Positions 1 to 7,347 are shown, counted from the stretch's first letter. The stretch is DNA of 17,966 nucleotides from PALSA-1355 sp035496575 (GCA_035496575.1 DATJEN010000171.1:1-17966); one strand, 5' to 3'. Numbers and translations are program-made. The notes: a model not told the origin generated them from the letters alone.

Positions 1-2
1 TC

Positions 3-530
3 CTCGTGCAGCAGCCGGGCGCAGGGTTTCGCCATATTCTCACTCCTGGCGATGTTCGCGCGCGCTTAGCCGACTTTCCACAGACGTGGATCGCCGACCT
101 GGAAGTGGTCCAGCTCAGCCGTATGACCCGCAAGAAGCAGAGCTTCCCCTGCTATGGCATGCAATGGGGCGCAAGCCTGTACCTGTACCCCATCGAAGAG
201 ACGTTGATCGAGATTTACCACTGCCCGCCCACCCCAAACCAGATGAACGAGGCGCGGATGTACGGCGGCCGTTGGTCGCACGACGCGCCAGGCGTGTGGA
301 AGTTGCAATGGACCGAGGACACGGTTCGCGACTTCTACCTGAACAATATTCTGATCCACGAGCTCGGCCACCTGGTCGACGGCCGAAACACTGGCTATGC
401 GGATCGAGAACGGTTCGCGGAGTGGTTTGCTCTCGAATACGGCTACAAGCCGAGCCACCCCAGCCGCAGCGCGCGCAAGGTGCTCAGGCGGCACCACGTC
501 CACTCCTCACGACGTCTGCGACGCGCCTAA
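3..530 (+). CDS. Zincin-like protein with HELGH motif, 5' end probably outside the window
   Basis: The reading frame is open to the left edge, so the gene probably begins upstream; the first possible in-window start is GTG at 6. I do not recognise a named family. The visible feature is an ILIHELGHLVDG segment (HELGH at 357-371), which is the HExxH zinc-binding and catalytic motif of zincin metallopeptidases. It is followed 17 residues later by a Glu in an ERFAEWFA context, which could be the third zinc ligand as in gluzincins. The preceding stretch has aromatic-rich beta-strand-like segments. The C-terminus is a basic tail rich in Arg, Lys and His. No signal peptide can be judged because the N-terminus is missing. 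Protease activity is inferred from the motif only; a non-peptidase zincin-like fold is equally possible. Confidence 0.6.
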   Translation, partial: LVQQPGAGFRHILTPGDVRARLADFPQTWIADLEVVQLSRMTRKKQSFPCYGMQWGASLYLYPIEETLIEIYHCPPTPNQMNEARMYGGRWSHDAPGVWKLQWTEDTVRDFYLNNILIHELGHLVDGRNTGYADRERFAEWFALEYGYKPSHPSRSARKVLRRHHVHSSRRLRRA

Positions 531-713
531 AGCGCGGCACGCGGCCTCTGTCGCCGATTTCACGCTTCTCGAGTATGTCGTGGAAGAATGCGCGGCATAG
601 GGAGTTTTGCGAGCCGGAGCCCAATCGTGAGTTGACCGCGCAAGGCGGCCTGTGATAAGTCTCAACGCGGGTTGCTGCACAAGGGATTCACGGCACTTGG
701 AGCTCGCGCGAAC

Positions 714-1118
714 ATGAAACCGGTTCTGCTAACGGCCGCATTGCTGACCACCTCCAACGCGTTCATGACCCTGGCCTGGTATGGCCACCTGAAATTCGAG
801 CAGACCACCCTCTGGAAAGTGGTGCTGGTGAGCTGGGCGATCGCGTTTCTCGAATACTGCTTTCAAGTGCCGGCCAATCGCTGGGGCCATGAGGGCGGCA
901 TCTCCTCGCCACAATTGAAGGTCATGCAAGAGGTGATCACGCTGGTCGTGTTCTCCATCTTCGCCGTCACCTACCTGGACGAACGGCTGCGCTGGAACCA
1001 CTTCGTGGCCTTCGCCCTCATGCTCGCCGCGGTATTCTTCGTGTTCTATGGCGGGCCGAGCGGAATAGAAAAGCCCGGGCCGCGGCATCTCGCGCGGCCC
1101 GGGCTCTCACATGAATGA
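714..1118 (+). CDS. DUF486 (DMT-like) small integral membrane protein
   Basis: This protein of about 134 residues matches the DUF486 family of four-helix inner-membrane proteins related to small drug/metabolite transporters; no substrate is established. Hydrophobic helices lie at roughly residues 3-20, 30-50, 66-84 and 93-110. The segments AFMTLAWYGHLKF, VSWAIAFLEYCFQVPANR and LKVMQEVITLVVFSIF are typical of the family. I chose ATG 714 because family members start directly with the first helix; an upstream TTG at 672 would add 14 atypical residues. The normal family end is near FVFYGG. The last 20 or so residues (from PSGIEKPG) are encoded by a strong palindrome at 1072-1105 that looks like the terminator of the facing clpX gene, so this tail is probably a by-product of terminator overlap. 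Confidence 0.85.
   Translation: MKPVLLTAALLTTSNAFMTLAWYGHLKFEQTTLWKVVLVSWAIAFLEYCFQVPANRWGHEGGISSPQLKVMQEVITLVVFSIFAVTYLDERLRWNHFVAFALMLAAVFFVFYGGPSGIEKPGPRHLARPGLSHE
1061..1105 (-). terminator. Intrinsic terminator for clpX, embedded in the DUF486 coding end
   Basis: Arms at 1072-1084 and 1093-1105 pair perfectly over 13 bp of almost pure G+C with an 8-base loop. Read on the minus strand, the hairpin is followed by TTTTCTATTCC (1071-1061), a U-rich tail. It lies 64 bases beyond the clpX stop. On the plus strand there is no U tract, so it should act mainly on clpX. Confidence 0.75.
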
Positions 1119-1168
1119 GCGCGAAACTCGGAGTCCCCGCGGGCCGGTTAAGCGAGCGGGCTTGAACG

Positions 1169-2455
1169 TTACGCGCTTTTGTTCTTGGGTTCGATGATGG
1201 GGAACTTGGGTTTGCGGCCCTCGACCACGTCCTTGTTGATGATATAGCGGCTGCCGTGTCCCTCGTCCGGCAGGCTGAACATGATGTCGAGCATCACCTC
1301 TTCGATGATCGAACGCAGACCGCGGGCTCCTGTTTCCTTGACTTGGGCTTTGTGGGCAATCGTCTGCAGAGCCTCTTCGGTGAACTGCAGGTCGGCATTC
1401 TCCATGGAAAACAGCCGCTGATATTGCTTGACCAAAGCATTTTTCGGCTCTGTCAGCACGCGAACTAAAGCACCCGCGTCGAGCGGAGTCAAAGCCGAGA
1501 TAACCGGCAACCGGCCCACGAGTTCGGGAATCAATCCGAACTCCAGGATGTCGTCGCTGGTGACTTGCGGCAACAGTTTCGAGGCGTCCCCTTCGCTGCG
1601 AATGCCGCTCTCCTGGCCAAAGCCGATCGTGCGCTTGCCGAGCCGCTTGCCGATGATTTTTTCGATGTTCACGAAAGTCCCGCCGCAGATGAACAAGATG
1701 TTGCTCGTGTCCATCTGGATGTACTGTTGCTCGGGATGCTTTCGTCCGCCTTGCGGCGGAACATTGGCGAGCGTGCCTTCGAGCATCTTGAGCAGGGCCT
1801 GCTGGACGCCCTCGCCGGACACGTCGCGCGTGATCGAGACGTTCTGGCTGGTCTTGCCAATCTTGTCGATCTCGTCGATGTACAGCACGCCGCGCTGCGC
1901 CGCTTCGAGGTCGAAATCAGCCGCGTGCAGCAGCTTGAGCAACAGATTCTCGACGTCTTCGCCGACGTAGCCCGCTTCGGTCAGCGTCGTGGCGTCGCCG
2001 ATCGCAAACGGCACGTTGAGCACCTTGGCCAGCGTGCGCGCGAGCAGCGTTTTGCCGCAACCGGTTGGCCCGAGGAGCAGGATGTTGGATTTTTCGATTT
2101 CGACGTCGGAGCCTTCGGCGCCCAGCATCAGCCGCTTGTAGTGGCTGTGCACGGCAACGGCCAGCACCTTCTTGGCATGCTCCTGGCCGATGACGTATTC
2201 GTCGAGTTGCGTGACGATCTCGCGAGGCGTGGGCACTTTGGCGAACAATTGCTTGTTCGTGCCGCGCCGCCTGCGTTCTTGCTCGAGGATCGATTGGCAG
2301 AGCTCGATGCACTCGCCGCAAATGTAAACGTCGCCGGGCCCCTCCACGAGCGGCCCCACGTCTCTGTAGCTCTTGCGACAGAATGAACAGAATGCGTTCT
2401 TCTTGGTGGTCCCGCCGCCACGCCGACCTGCGTTGACGTCCCTACCTGAGGGCAT
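1169..2455 (-). CDS. clpX: ATP-dependent Clp protease ATP-binding subunit ClpX
   Basis: ClpX is the hexameric AAA+ unfoldase that recognises tagged proteins (such as SsrA-tagged ones), unfolds them with ATP and feeds them into ClpP. The 428-residue length matches the family. In order: an N-terminal zinc-binding domain with Cys 23, 26, 46 and 49 (CSFC and CGEC); Walker A GPTGCGKT at 129-136; pore loop GYVG at 162-165; Walker B ending in IDE at about 193-195; an RKH loop (GGRKHP) at 236-241; the ClpP-docking IGFG loop at 277-280; and a sensor-2 segment TGARGLRSIIE near the C-terminus. ATG 2455 is chosen over ATG 2482 because AAAGGAG (2467-2461) lies 5 bases upstream of it. No clpP or tig adjoins it, so partners must be encoded elsewhere. 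All key residues are present. Confidence 0.97.
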   Translation of the reverse strand: MPSGRDVNAGRRGGGTTKKNAFCSFCRKSYRDVGPLVEGPGDVYICGECIELCQSILEQERRRRGTNKQLFAKVPTPREIVTQLDEYVIGQEHAKKVLAVAVHSHYKRLMLGAEGSDVEIEKSNILLLGPTGCGKTLLARTLAKVLNVPFAIGDATTLTEAGYVGEDVENLLLKLLHAADFDLEAAQRGVLYIDEIDKIGKTSQNVSITRDVSGEGVQQALLKMLEGTLANVPPQGGRKHPEQQYIQMDTSNILFICGGTFVNIEKIIGKRLGKRTIGFGQESGIRSEGDASKLLPQVTSDDILEFGLIPELVGRLPVISALTPLDAGALVRVLTEPKNALVKQYQRLFSMENADLQFTEEALQTIAHKAQVKETGARGLRSIIEEVMLDIMFSLPDEGHGSRYIINKDVVEGRKPKFPIIEPKNKSA

Positions 2456-2460
2456 GTCTA

Positions 2461-2467
2461 CTCCTTT
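2461..2467 (-). promoter_or_regulatory. Shine-Dalgarno site that fixes the clpX start
   Basis: The minus strand reads AAAGGAG, then a 5-base spacer, then ATG at 2455. This is one of the strongest ribosome-binding sites in the window and decides between the two possible Met starts of clpX. Confidence 0.85.
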
Positions 2468-2723
2468 CGATGTTCCCGCCATTGAGCACCGGGCGGTGCT
2501 GAGCCAGTGGCGGGCTTTTCCGAGGTGTCGCTCGAGTGGCCATCAGGTCGCGTCATTGCATTGGCCGGCAATCGTCCCTGTTCGAAATAAGTTTCGAGCA
2601 GTTTGGTTGTTTGTCATTCTCCGCGTGCTGGACGAATCGCGGGCGGTGCGGAGTCGAACTCAGATCAGGGGGTTTGGCGGCGCACCTGGCCACCCGCATC
2701 GCGTTTTGCGTGCGATAACCCCA

Positions 2724-2987
2724 CTAAGCCGTTTGGTCCGTACTATTTAACTCCCGCTGTAAGCGCTCCGCCAGCACAGCCTTTATTGTTCGGTATTCCT
2801 CGTCCGATAGCTCACCCCGCGCATGCAATTCTTCAAATTTCGTCAACCACTCGCTAGCTGGGGACTCTTTGGCGGCTATGCCGGCGCGGACCTTGCCGAT
2901 CACATAAACGCCGACGGCGACTAGCACGCCCAACAGGGCCGACAGCCAGACGAGTTGCGCAAAGGGGCTAGTCGAAAACTCCGCCAT
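2724..2987 (-). CDS. Small membrane protein with C-terminal SHOCT-like segment
   Basis: This 87-residue protein has one hydrophobic helix at about residues 11-30 (LVWLSALLGVLVAVGVYVIG). A short charged linker follows, then a C-terminal helical pair, LTKFEELHARGELSDEEYRTIK. The pattern L..L...G.ls.eEy...K is that of SHOCT-type short C-terminal domains, which are often found at the ends of small membrane proteins and are thought to mediate oligomerisation. No catalytic residues are visible. No clear Shine-Dalgarno site precedes ATG 2987. It lies about 270 bases upstream of clpX on the same strand, too far to assume an operon. The function is unknown. Confidence 0.7.
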   Translation of the reverse strand: MAEFSTSPFAQLVWLSALLGVLVAVGVYVIGKVRAGIAAKESPASEWLTKFEELHARGELSDEEYRTIKAVLAERLQRELNSTDQTA

Positions 2988-3055
2988 CTAGGCGCCGCGC
3001 CGTTGGTTGCATGGCTTCGTTACGATGCCCCACCGAAGGCCCGCCTTGTTATTAT

Positions 3056-3068
3056 GTACCGCCGGTAC
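3056..3068. promoter_or_regulatory. Short perfect palindrome between divergent genes
   Basis: GTACCG-C-CGGTAC is a 6-1-6 perfect inverted repeat in the 199-base region between the divergent SHOCT-like gene and eda. It lies 118 bases before the eda start. A weaker dyad (TCGCG at 3071-3075, CGCGA at 3096-3100) follows. An operator is possible, but no regulator gene is adjacent and no promoter can be placed firmly. Confidence 0.25.
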
Positions 3069-3186
3069 TATCGCGTCCAGAATTGTAAATTGTTCCGCGA
3101 CCCGCCGTTTCGATGTGCTTATTCTGGCGGGTTCGATTTGGCTAGCCGCCAAAGTGCAATCCGGGTGCCAAGCGACTGAGTGACTG

Positions 3187-3834
3187 ATGCCTGATAACGA
3201 TCCGCTAGCTCGAATCGCGAGGATGCCGGTAGTGGCCGTCGTCCGCGCCGCGAGCGGTGAACAACTTGTCGACGTGGCCGAGGCCCTGGCCGCCGGCGGC
3301 ATCGACGCGGTCGAAATCACGTTCACCGTGCCGCAGGCTCACCGCGTGATCGAAAAAGTCGCCGCGAAACTCGGGACGCGGATTCTGCTGGGAGCGGGTA
3401 CCGTGCTCGATGCCGAGACGGCACGAATCGCGCTGCTGTCCGGGGCGGAGTTTGTCGTCTCGCCAACACTCGATTTGCGGGTGATCGAAGTCTGCCGGCG
3501 TTATGGCAAACCCGTCATGCCCGGCGCCTTTTCGCCCACGGAAGTCCTGGCCGCATGGCAAGCCGGCGCGGACATCGTCAAAGTGTTCCCCTGTGATGTG
3601 CTCGGGCCGGCCTATCTCAAAGCGCTGGCTGGCCCCTTGCCGCAAATCCGCCTGATGCCCACCGGGGGAGTCAACCTGGAGACGATCGGCGCGTTCTTGC
3701 AAGCAGGCGCTTTTGCGCTGGGAGTGGGCGGGGCGCTCGTGGACGCGAAACTCGTAGAAGCGGGCAATCTCAACGAGATCCAATCACGCGCGAAGCGCTT
3801 CGCGGACGCCGTGCGACAGTCGCGTCGCACGTAG
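3187..3834 (+). CDS. eda: 2-dehydro-3-deoxyphosphogluconate (KDPG) aldolase family protein
   Basis: This is a class I aldolase of the KDPG/KHG family, a TIM barrel that cleaves 2-keto-3-deoxy-6-phosphogluconate to pyruvate and glyceraldehyde-3-phosphate (Entner-Doudoroff pathway) or acts on related keto-acids. At 215 residues it is the usual length. Visible motifs are VVRA near residue 20, AVEITFT with catalytic Glu43, LLGAGTVLD at about 68-76, VSPTLD at 91-96, MPGAFSPTE at 111-119, IVKVFP with the Schiff-base Lys132, and the phosphate-binding PTGGVN at 158-163. ATG 3187 gives the expected N-terminus, though no clear Shine-Dalgarno precedes it. It stands alone, without edd or a sugar kinase nearby, so the exact substrate (KDPG, KDPGal or another) is uncertain. 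Confidence 0.92.
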   Translation: MPDNDPLARIARMPVVAVVRAASGEQLVDVAEALAAGGIDAVEITFTVPQAHRVIEKVAAKLGTRILLGAGTVLDAETARIALLSGAEFVVSPTLDLRVIEVCRRYGKPVMPGAFSPTEVLAAWQAGADIVKVFPCDVLGPAYLKALAGPLPQIRLMPTGGVNLETIGAFLQAGAFALGVGGALVDAKLVEAGNLNEIQSRAKRFADAVRQSRRT

Positions 3835-4013
3835 TGCTGGCATTGCTCCCGTCCCGCGCAACTTGCCCCGCTTTGTTTTCTCCCTCCTGCCCGCAGCTCC
3901 TACTCAAGCGGCAAGGTCCGCCGGTCCGATGATCGAAGGTGGGGTCGCGCGCCGGCAGGTCGATCCTGCGCGCATTTCAAATACGACTGATCACGAAGTG
4001 TCTGCCACTCGCC

Positions 4014-5597
4014 ATGCGGTTTTTGTGCAGCATCATCGCGCTTGTGTCGTTGGCCGGGACGACCGCGCGCGCCGCTGGCGCTGCGGCCGGCGAGCCGCCG
4101 CGAGCTGGGGCGGCGCTGGTTAGCGCCACGAGACAAACCGCGTTCACGATTCCCTTTCGTATCGAGCCGCCGGAATCCCCCACCGCGCAGCCCGTCGAAG
4201 TTCAGTTGCACGTCTCGTCCAACGGCGGCGCGAACTGGGAAATCGCGGCGCGCGTGAAGCCGGACAAAGCCGCTTTCGTGTTTCGCGCGCCGCGCGACGG
4301 CGAGTATTGGTACAGCATTCGAACCGTGGATGGCCAGGGCGTCACGCGCCCGGACGGCCCCTTGCAGCCGCAGCTAAAAGTCACGGTGGATACCATTGCT
4401 CCGCGGCTCGACCTCACCGCGTCGCGCGGGCCGGCCGGCGAGATCATCGCGCGATGGCAAGCCGTCGATCCTCACTTGAAACTCAACTCGTTCAAGCTCG
4501 AGTACCAGGCGCGGCCTTCTGATCCCTGGGAGCGCGTTGCCGTCGACGCGCCCTCCCCCGCGATGAAGCACACGCTGAGCGGCGAAACCACGTGGTGGCC
4601 GCGCGCCTCTGGCGGCCCGCTCCTTGTGCGCGCGGAAATAACCGACGAGGCGGGCAATCCGGCCGTTTGCCAGGCCGTCGTCAAGGAATCGGCTGCGCCG
4701 CTTACGGCATCCGGTCCCGCAAATCCCGGTGATCGCGTCTCCAGCGGAGCCCTTGGCAACAATACTCGCTGGAATGCAGACCGCTCGACGAACGACACGC
4801 TCTCGCGAGCGCAAGCTCCCAGTCAGCCGGATCCAACGCCTAATTGGCGGATGGCGAGCTCGGGCAGCTCGCTCATCGGCGACCAGTCAGGCGCAATCGA
4901 TTCACTCAGTCGCGGCGGTCCACCGGGTTCCCCGCTCGATTTCAGCCGCTTGCCAATGGGTGCCCGGCCGCGGATGGTGAACGCGCGAGCGTTTGAGCTG
5001 GAGTACGAGATCGACTCGATTGGCACGTCGGGCGTCAGCAAGATCGAGCTGTGGGGAACGCGCGACGGTGGCCAGACGTGGTCCGTATTCGGAATCGATA
5101 CGGATAACCGCAGCCCGGTGGTGGTCAATCTGGAGGCGGAAGGCATTTACGGTTTTCGCGTGGTGGCTCAAAGCGGCAGCGGCTTGAGCGGCCGAACGCC
5201 CGCGGCCGGCGATCTGCCGGACATCTGGATCGGCATCGATTTGACGAAGCCGGTGGTCAAGCTCGCGCGCGCGGAGATGGCGCCCGACGCGGGAGAACTC
5301 GTGATTGAATGGGAAGCGACGGACGACGTGCTCGACACGCGCCCCATTTCGCTTTCCTTCAGCATCGCCGCACAGGGTCCCTGGACGCCGATAGCCGCGG
5401 GCCTGGAGAATACCGGCAGCTACCGCTGGCGCCTCGATAGCCGTGTGCCCGACCGAATCTACTTGCGGCTGGACGCGCGGGACGAGGCTGGCAATGTGGG
5501 ATCGTTCGAGACGGCAGAGCCGGTTGCCTTGGATCGACAGCGGCCGGAGGGGCGGATTCGAGGCATTCGCGCCGTGGGTCCTGGTGCGGCCAATTAG
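4014..5597 (+). CDS. Secreted protein with a duplicated pair of Ig-like beta-sandwich modules
   Basis: I do not recognise a named family. Starting at ATG 4014 the protein has 527 residues and begins MRFLCSIIALVSLAGTTARA, a good Sec signal peptide; an earlier GTG at 3939 would bury this signal. Two module types alternate. Module A has a strain-gauge-like phrase, seen as VQLHVSSNGGANWE near residue 64 and again as IELWGTRDGGQTWS near 344. Module B begins at a VDTIAPRLDL or IDLTKPVVKL boundary and ends in a DEAGN turn (both copies). Between the halves lies a low-complexity Ser/Gly/Asn linker. This looks like an internal A-B/A'-B' duplication of fibronectin- or Ig-like domains. A role at the cell surface is inferred. 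It converges on the nat gene and overlaps its stop by 4 bases. Confidence 0.75.
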   Translation: MRFLCSIIALVSLAGTTARAAGAAAGEPPRAGAALVSATRQTAFTIPFRIEPPESPTAQPVEVQLHVSSNGGANWEIAARVKPDKAAFVFRAPRDGEYWYSIRTVDGQGVTRPDGPLQPQLKVTVDTIAPRLDLTASRGPAGEIIARWQAVDPHLKLNSFKLEYQARPSDPWERVAVDAPSPAMKHTLSGETTWWPRASGGPLLVRAEITDEAGNPAVCQAVVKESAAPLTASGPANPGDRVSSGALGNNTRWNADRSTNDTLSRAQAPSQPDPTPNWRMASSGSSLIGDQSGAIDSLSRGGPPGSPLDFSRLPMGARPRMVNARAFELEYEIDSIGTSGVSKIELWGTRDGGQTWSVFGIDTDNRSPVVVNLEAEGIYGFRVVAQSGSGLSGRTPAAGDLPDIWIGIDLTKPVVKLARAEMAPDAGELVIEWEATDDVLDTRPISLSFSIAAQGPWTPIAAGLENTGSYRWRLDSRVPDRIYLRLDARDEAGNVGSFETAEPVALDRQRPEGRIRGIRAVGPGAAN

Positions 5598-6403
5598 GGC
5601 GCTGGGTCGGCATCGAAGCGCAGCCACGCTCCCGGCTCGACTTCCAGCGAGAAATGCTGCGCCAGCGCCTCGAGCAATTCCGCATCTGTCGCCAAGGCAC
5701 TCGTCGTGGCCCCTTGCGCGTCGATCGTAACCAGCTCGCGGTTGCGCAGAATATAGCGCACTTCGGGCGTGGGCCGCTGCGCGAGCAACAGCTTGCGAAA
5801 GATGGAATCCGGATGTTGCCAAATGAAGTAGTTGGCCGGCTCGTAATCGACGGGCAGATTCGGTGCGCGCAAGAAGGCATAGAGATCCTGCCACTGGCCG
5901 CTTTGTAAAGAGGACAAAACCCAATCCGGTCCGGCATCGCGCAATCGATAATCCCACGCGAACTGGCGAGACTCGCCTTCGACGAGCGGAATGGGTTCGA
6001 GCAACCCCCAGCCGCCATAGCCGACGTCCCCCAGCCAGCTCTCGCCGCCGACGCGGACTTCGATGGCCATGTGCGTGCGGGGGCGAGTTTGCGTCACCCC
6101 CATCAAGACACGCGCTTGCAATCGTGTGAGCCGAAATCCAATTTGCTCCAGCACGGCAGCGAACAGCGCGTTCTGCTCGAATCAGTAGCCGCCACGCCGC
6201 TTGCGGACGAGCTTTTCCTGGAGCGATTCGAGATCGAGCCGAATGGGCTCGTTCCGCAACACGTCAATGTTTTCAAAAGGAATGTGCGTGGCGTGCGCGA
6301 CGTGCAGATGCTTGAGCGTCTCGAGAGTCGGCTGCGGCGAGCCGCGGTAGCCGATGCGGCGCAAATAGAGATCGAGGTCAATGGCCGGGCACTCGGTGCT
6401 CAT
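5594..6403 (-). CDS. nat: Arylamine N-acetyltransferase with in-frame UGA at the catalytic Cys position (candidate selenoprotein or nonsense mutant)
   Basis: Arylamine N-acetyltransferases move acetyl from acetyl-CoA to arylamines through a Cys-His-Asp triad. Read through one TGA (6184-6182), the frame encodes 269 residues, the normal family length. Residues 1-73 match the N-terminal helical domain (THIPFENIDV, then EKLVRKRRGGY). Codon 74 is TGA where the family has Cys in RRGGY-C-FEQN, and FEQNALF follows. His111 (RTHMAIEV) and Asp126 (WLGDVGYGG) complete the triad with the family's spacing. The C-terminal lid region is intact down to TAA at 5596-5594. There is no other stop or frameshift. 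The ATG overlaps the purC stop (ATGA), so it is probably translationally coupled. Without recoding, the product would be a 73-residue fragment lacking the active site. Selenocysteine insertion is an inference; a point mutation or sequencing error is the alternative. Confidence 0.8.
6149..6175 (-). promoter_or_regulatory. Candidate SECIS-like hairpin just downstream of the in-frame UGA
   Basis: Counting U of the UGA as +1, bases +10 to +36 can fold into a stem: CAG-AACG pairs with CGU-GCUG around one A.G mismatch, then a C-G pair and two further pairs separated by single-base bulges. The stem is capped by a UGUUC loop at +20 to +24. A G in the first two loop bases about 16-18 nt beyond the UGA fits what is known of bacterial SECIS elements. 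A competing fold (GCAG/CUGC with AAC/GUU) can also be drawn, and GC-rich coding DNA often folds by chance, so this is weak support alone. Confidence 0.3.
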
Positions 6404-7302
6404 CGAGGCTTGTTCGCGACAGGTTCCAGCTTCTTCTCGGTCAGCCGCTCATAGGCTTCGACGTACTTGCCGCGCGTCTTGGCGACCACCTCCTCGGGCA
6501 GGGCGGGCGGCGGGCTGTTCTTGTCCCAGCCCGTGGTCTCCAGCCAATCGCGGACGAATTGTTTGTCGAACGATGGCTGGGGGCCACCCGCCGCGTAACG
6601 ATCGGCGGGCCAGAAGCGTGAACTGTCGGGCGTCAGCACCTCGTCGATCAGGATGATTTCGCCGTGGGGCGCCCGCCCCCATTCGAACTTGGTGTCGGCG
6701 ATGATAATGCCGCGCGCGGCGGCATGTTCGGCGCCGCGGGCATACACCGCGAGACTGCGGCGGCGCAGCTCATCGGAAACCTGGCGACCGACGATCTCAA
6801 CCATTTGCTCGAACGAAATGTTCTCGTCGTGGCCCGATTCCGCCTTGGTGGCTGGCGTGAAAATGGGCTCTGGCAGCCGATCGCTCTCGCGCAGCCCTGC
6901 AGGCAAGGGGACGCCGCACACGCTGCCGCGCTGGCGATACTCCTTCCAGCCGGAACCCGACAGATAGCCGCGCACCACGCACTCGATGGGCACCACCTCG
7001 GTCTTGCGGACGAGCATGCTGCGGCCGGCGAGCGGGGCGACGTCAATGCTGCCCGGCAGGTGAAAGTCCCTGACGTTGGTCGACAGCAGATGGTTGGGCT
7101 CGGCGAGGCGCTTGAACCAGAACTCGCTGGTCAGGGTCAGCACGCGGCCCTTGTCTGGAATGCCGGTGGGCAGCACCCAGTCGAAGGCGCTGATTCGATC
7201 GGTGCTCACCAACAACAGCTCATTGCCGAGGTCGTAGACGTCGCGCACTTTGCCGCGGCGCACCGGCAGATTGGCTAGCGAAGATTGCAGGACGACGGAC
7301 AT
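6400..7302 (-). CDS. purC: Phosphoribosylaminoimidazole-succinocarboxamide synthase (SAICAR synthetase)
   Basis: PurC catalyses the ATP-dependent joining of aspartate to CAIR in de novo purine synthesis. The 300-residue form resembles the longer, yeast Ade1-like type. Visible signatures are RRGKVRDVYDLG near the N-terminus (the ATP-binding loop), STDRISAFDWVLPTGIPDKG, VRGYLSGSGWKEY, IIIADTKFEWG and LIDEVLTPDSSRFWPADRY. The C-terminal segment has PSFDKQFVRDWL. ATG 7302 is preferred to an upstream TTG (7323) because homologues start close to the LANLPV.RGKVRD segment. It is the first gene of a two-gene operon; its TGA overlaps the nat ATG. No other pur gene is nearby, which is common for dispersed purine genes. 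Confidence 0.95.
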   Translation of the reverse strand: MSVVLQSSLANLPVRRGKVRDVYDLGNELLLVSTDRISAFDWVLPTGIPDKGRVLTLTSEFWFKRLAEPNHLLSTNVRDFHLPGSIDVAPLAGRSMLVRKTEVVPIECVVRGYLSGSGWKEYRQRGSVCGVPLPAGLRESDRLPEPIFTPATKAESGHDENISFEQMVEIVGRQVSDELRRRSLAVYARGAEHAAARGIIIADTKFEWGRAPHGEIILIDEVLTPDSSRFWPADRYAAGGPQPSFDKQFVRDWLETTGWDKNSPPPALPEEVVAKTRGKYVEAYERLTEKKLEPVANKPR

Positions 7303-7338
7303 CGGCCGCTCACAAAGGCACAACTTAAGAGCAGGCCG

Positions 7339-7347
7339 AGTATATCA
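7339..7347 (-). promoter_or_regulatory. Extended -10 promoter element for purC-nat
   Basis: The minus strand reads TGATATACT, an extended -10 (TG-n-TATACT) ending 36 bases before ATG 7302. The corresponding -35 region (CGTGGC) is poor, as is usual for extended -10 promoters. The assignment is by pattern only. Confidence 0.45.

Noticed and set aside
1565..2386. Long plus-strand ORF opposite clpX
   Set aside because: It is the antisense shadow of a strongly conserved GC-rich gene and matches no family.
2582..2597. TCGAAA-taag-TTTCGA dyad as a LexA-type box upstream of clpX
   Set aside because: It departs from the CGAAC-N4-GTTCG consensus at several positions and clpX is not a usual SOS gene; left as a chance palindrome.
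2655..2680. tRNA-like GAGTTCGACTC T-arm on the minus strand
   Set aside because: The flanking bases do not pair as a T-stem, and no acceptor, D or anticodon arm can be drawn.
5594..6154. The C-terminal part of nat as a separate 186-residue gene starting at GTG 6154
   Set aside because: It lacks the N-terminal domain and the active-site motif, has no ribosome-binding site, and lies in the same frame as the 6403 start across the single TGA.
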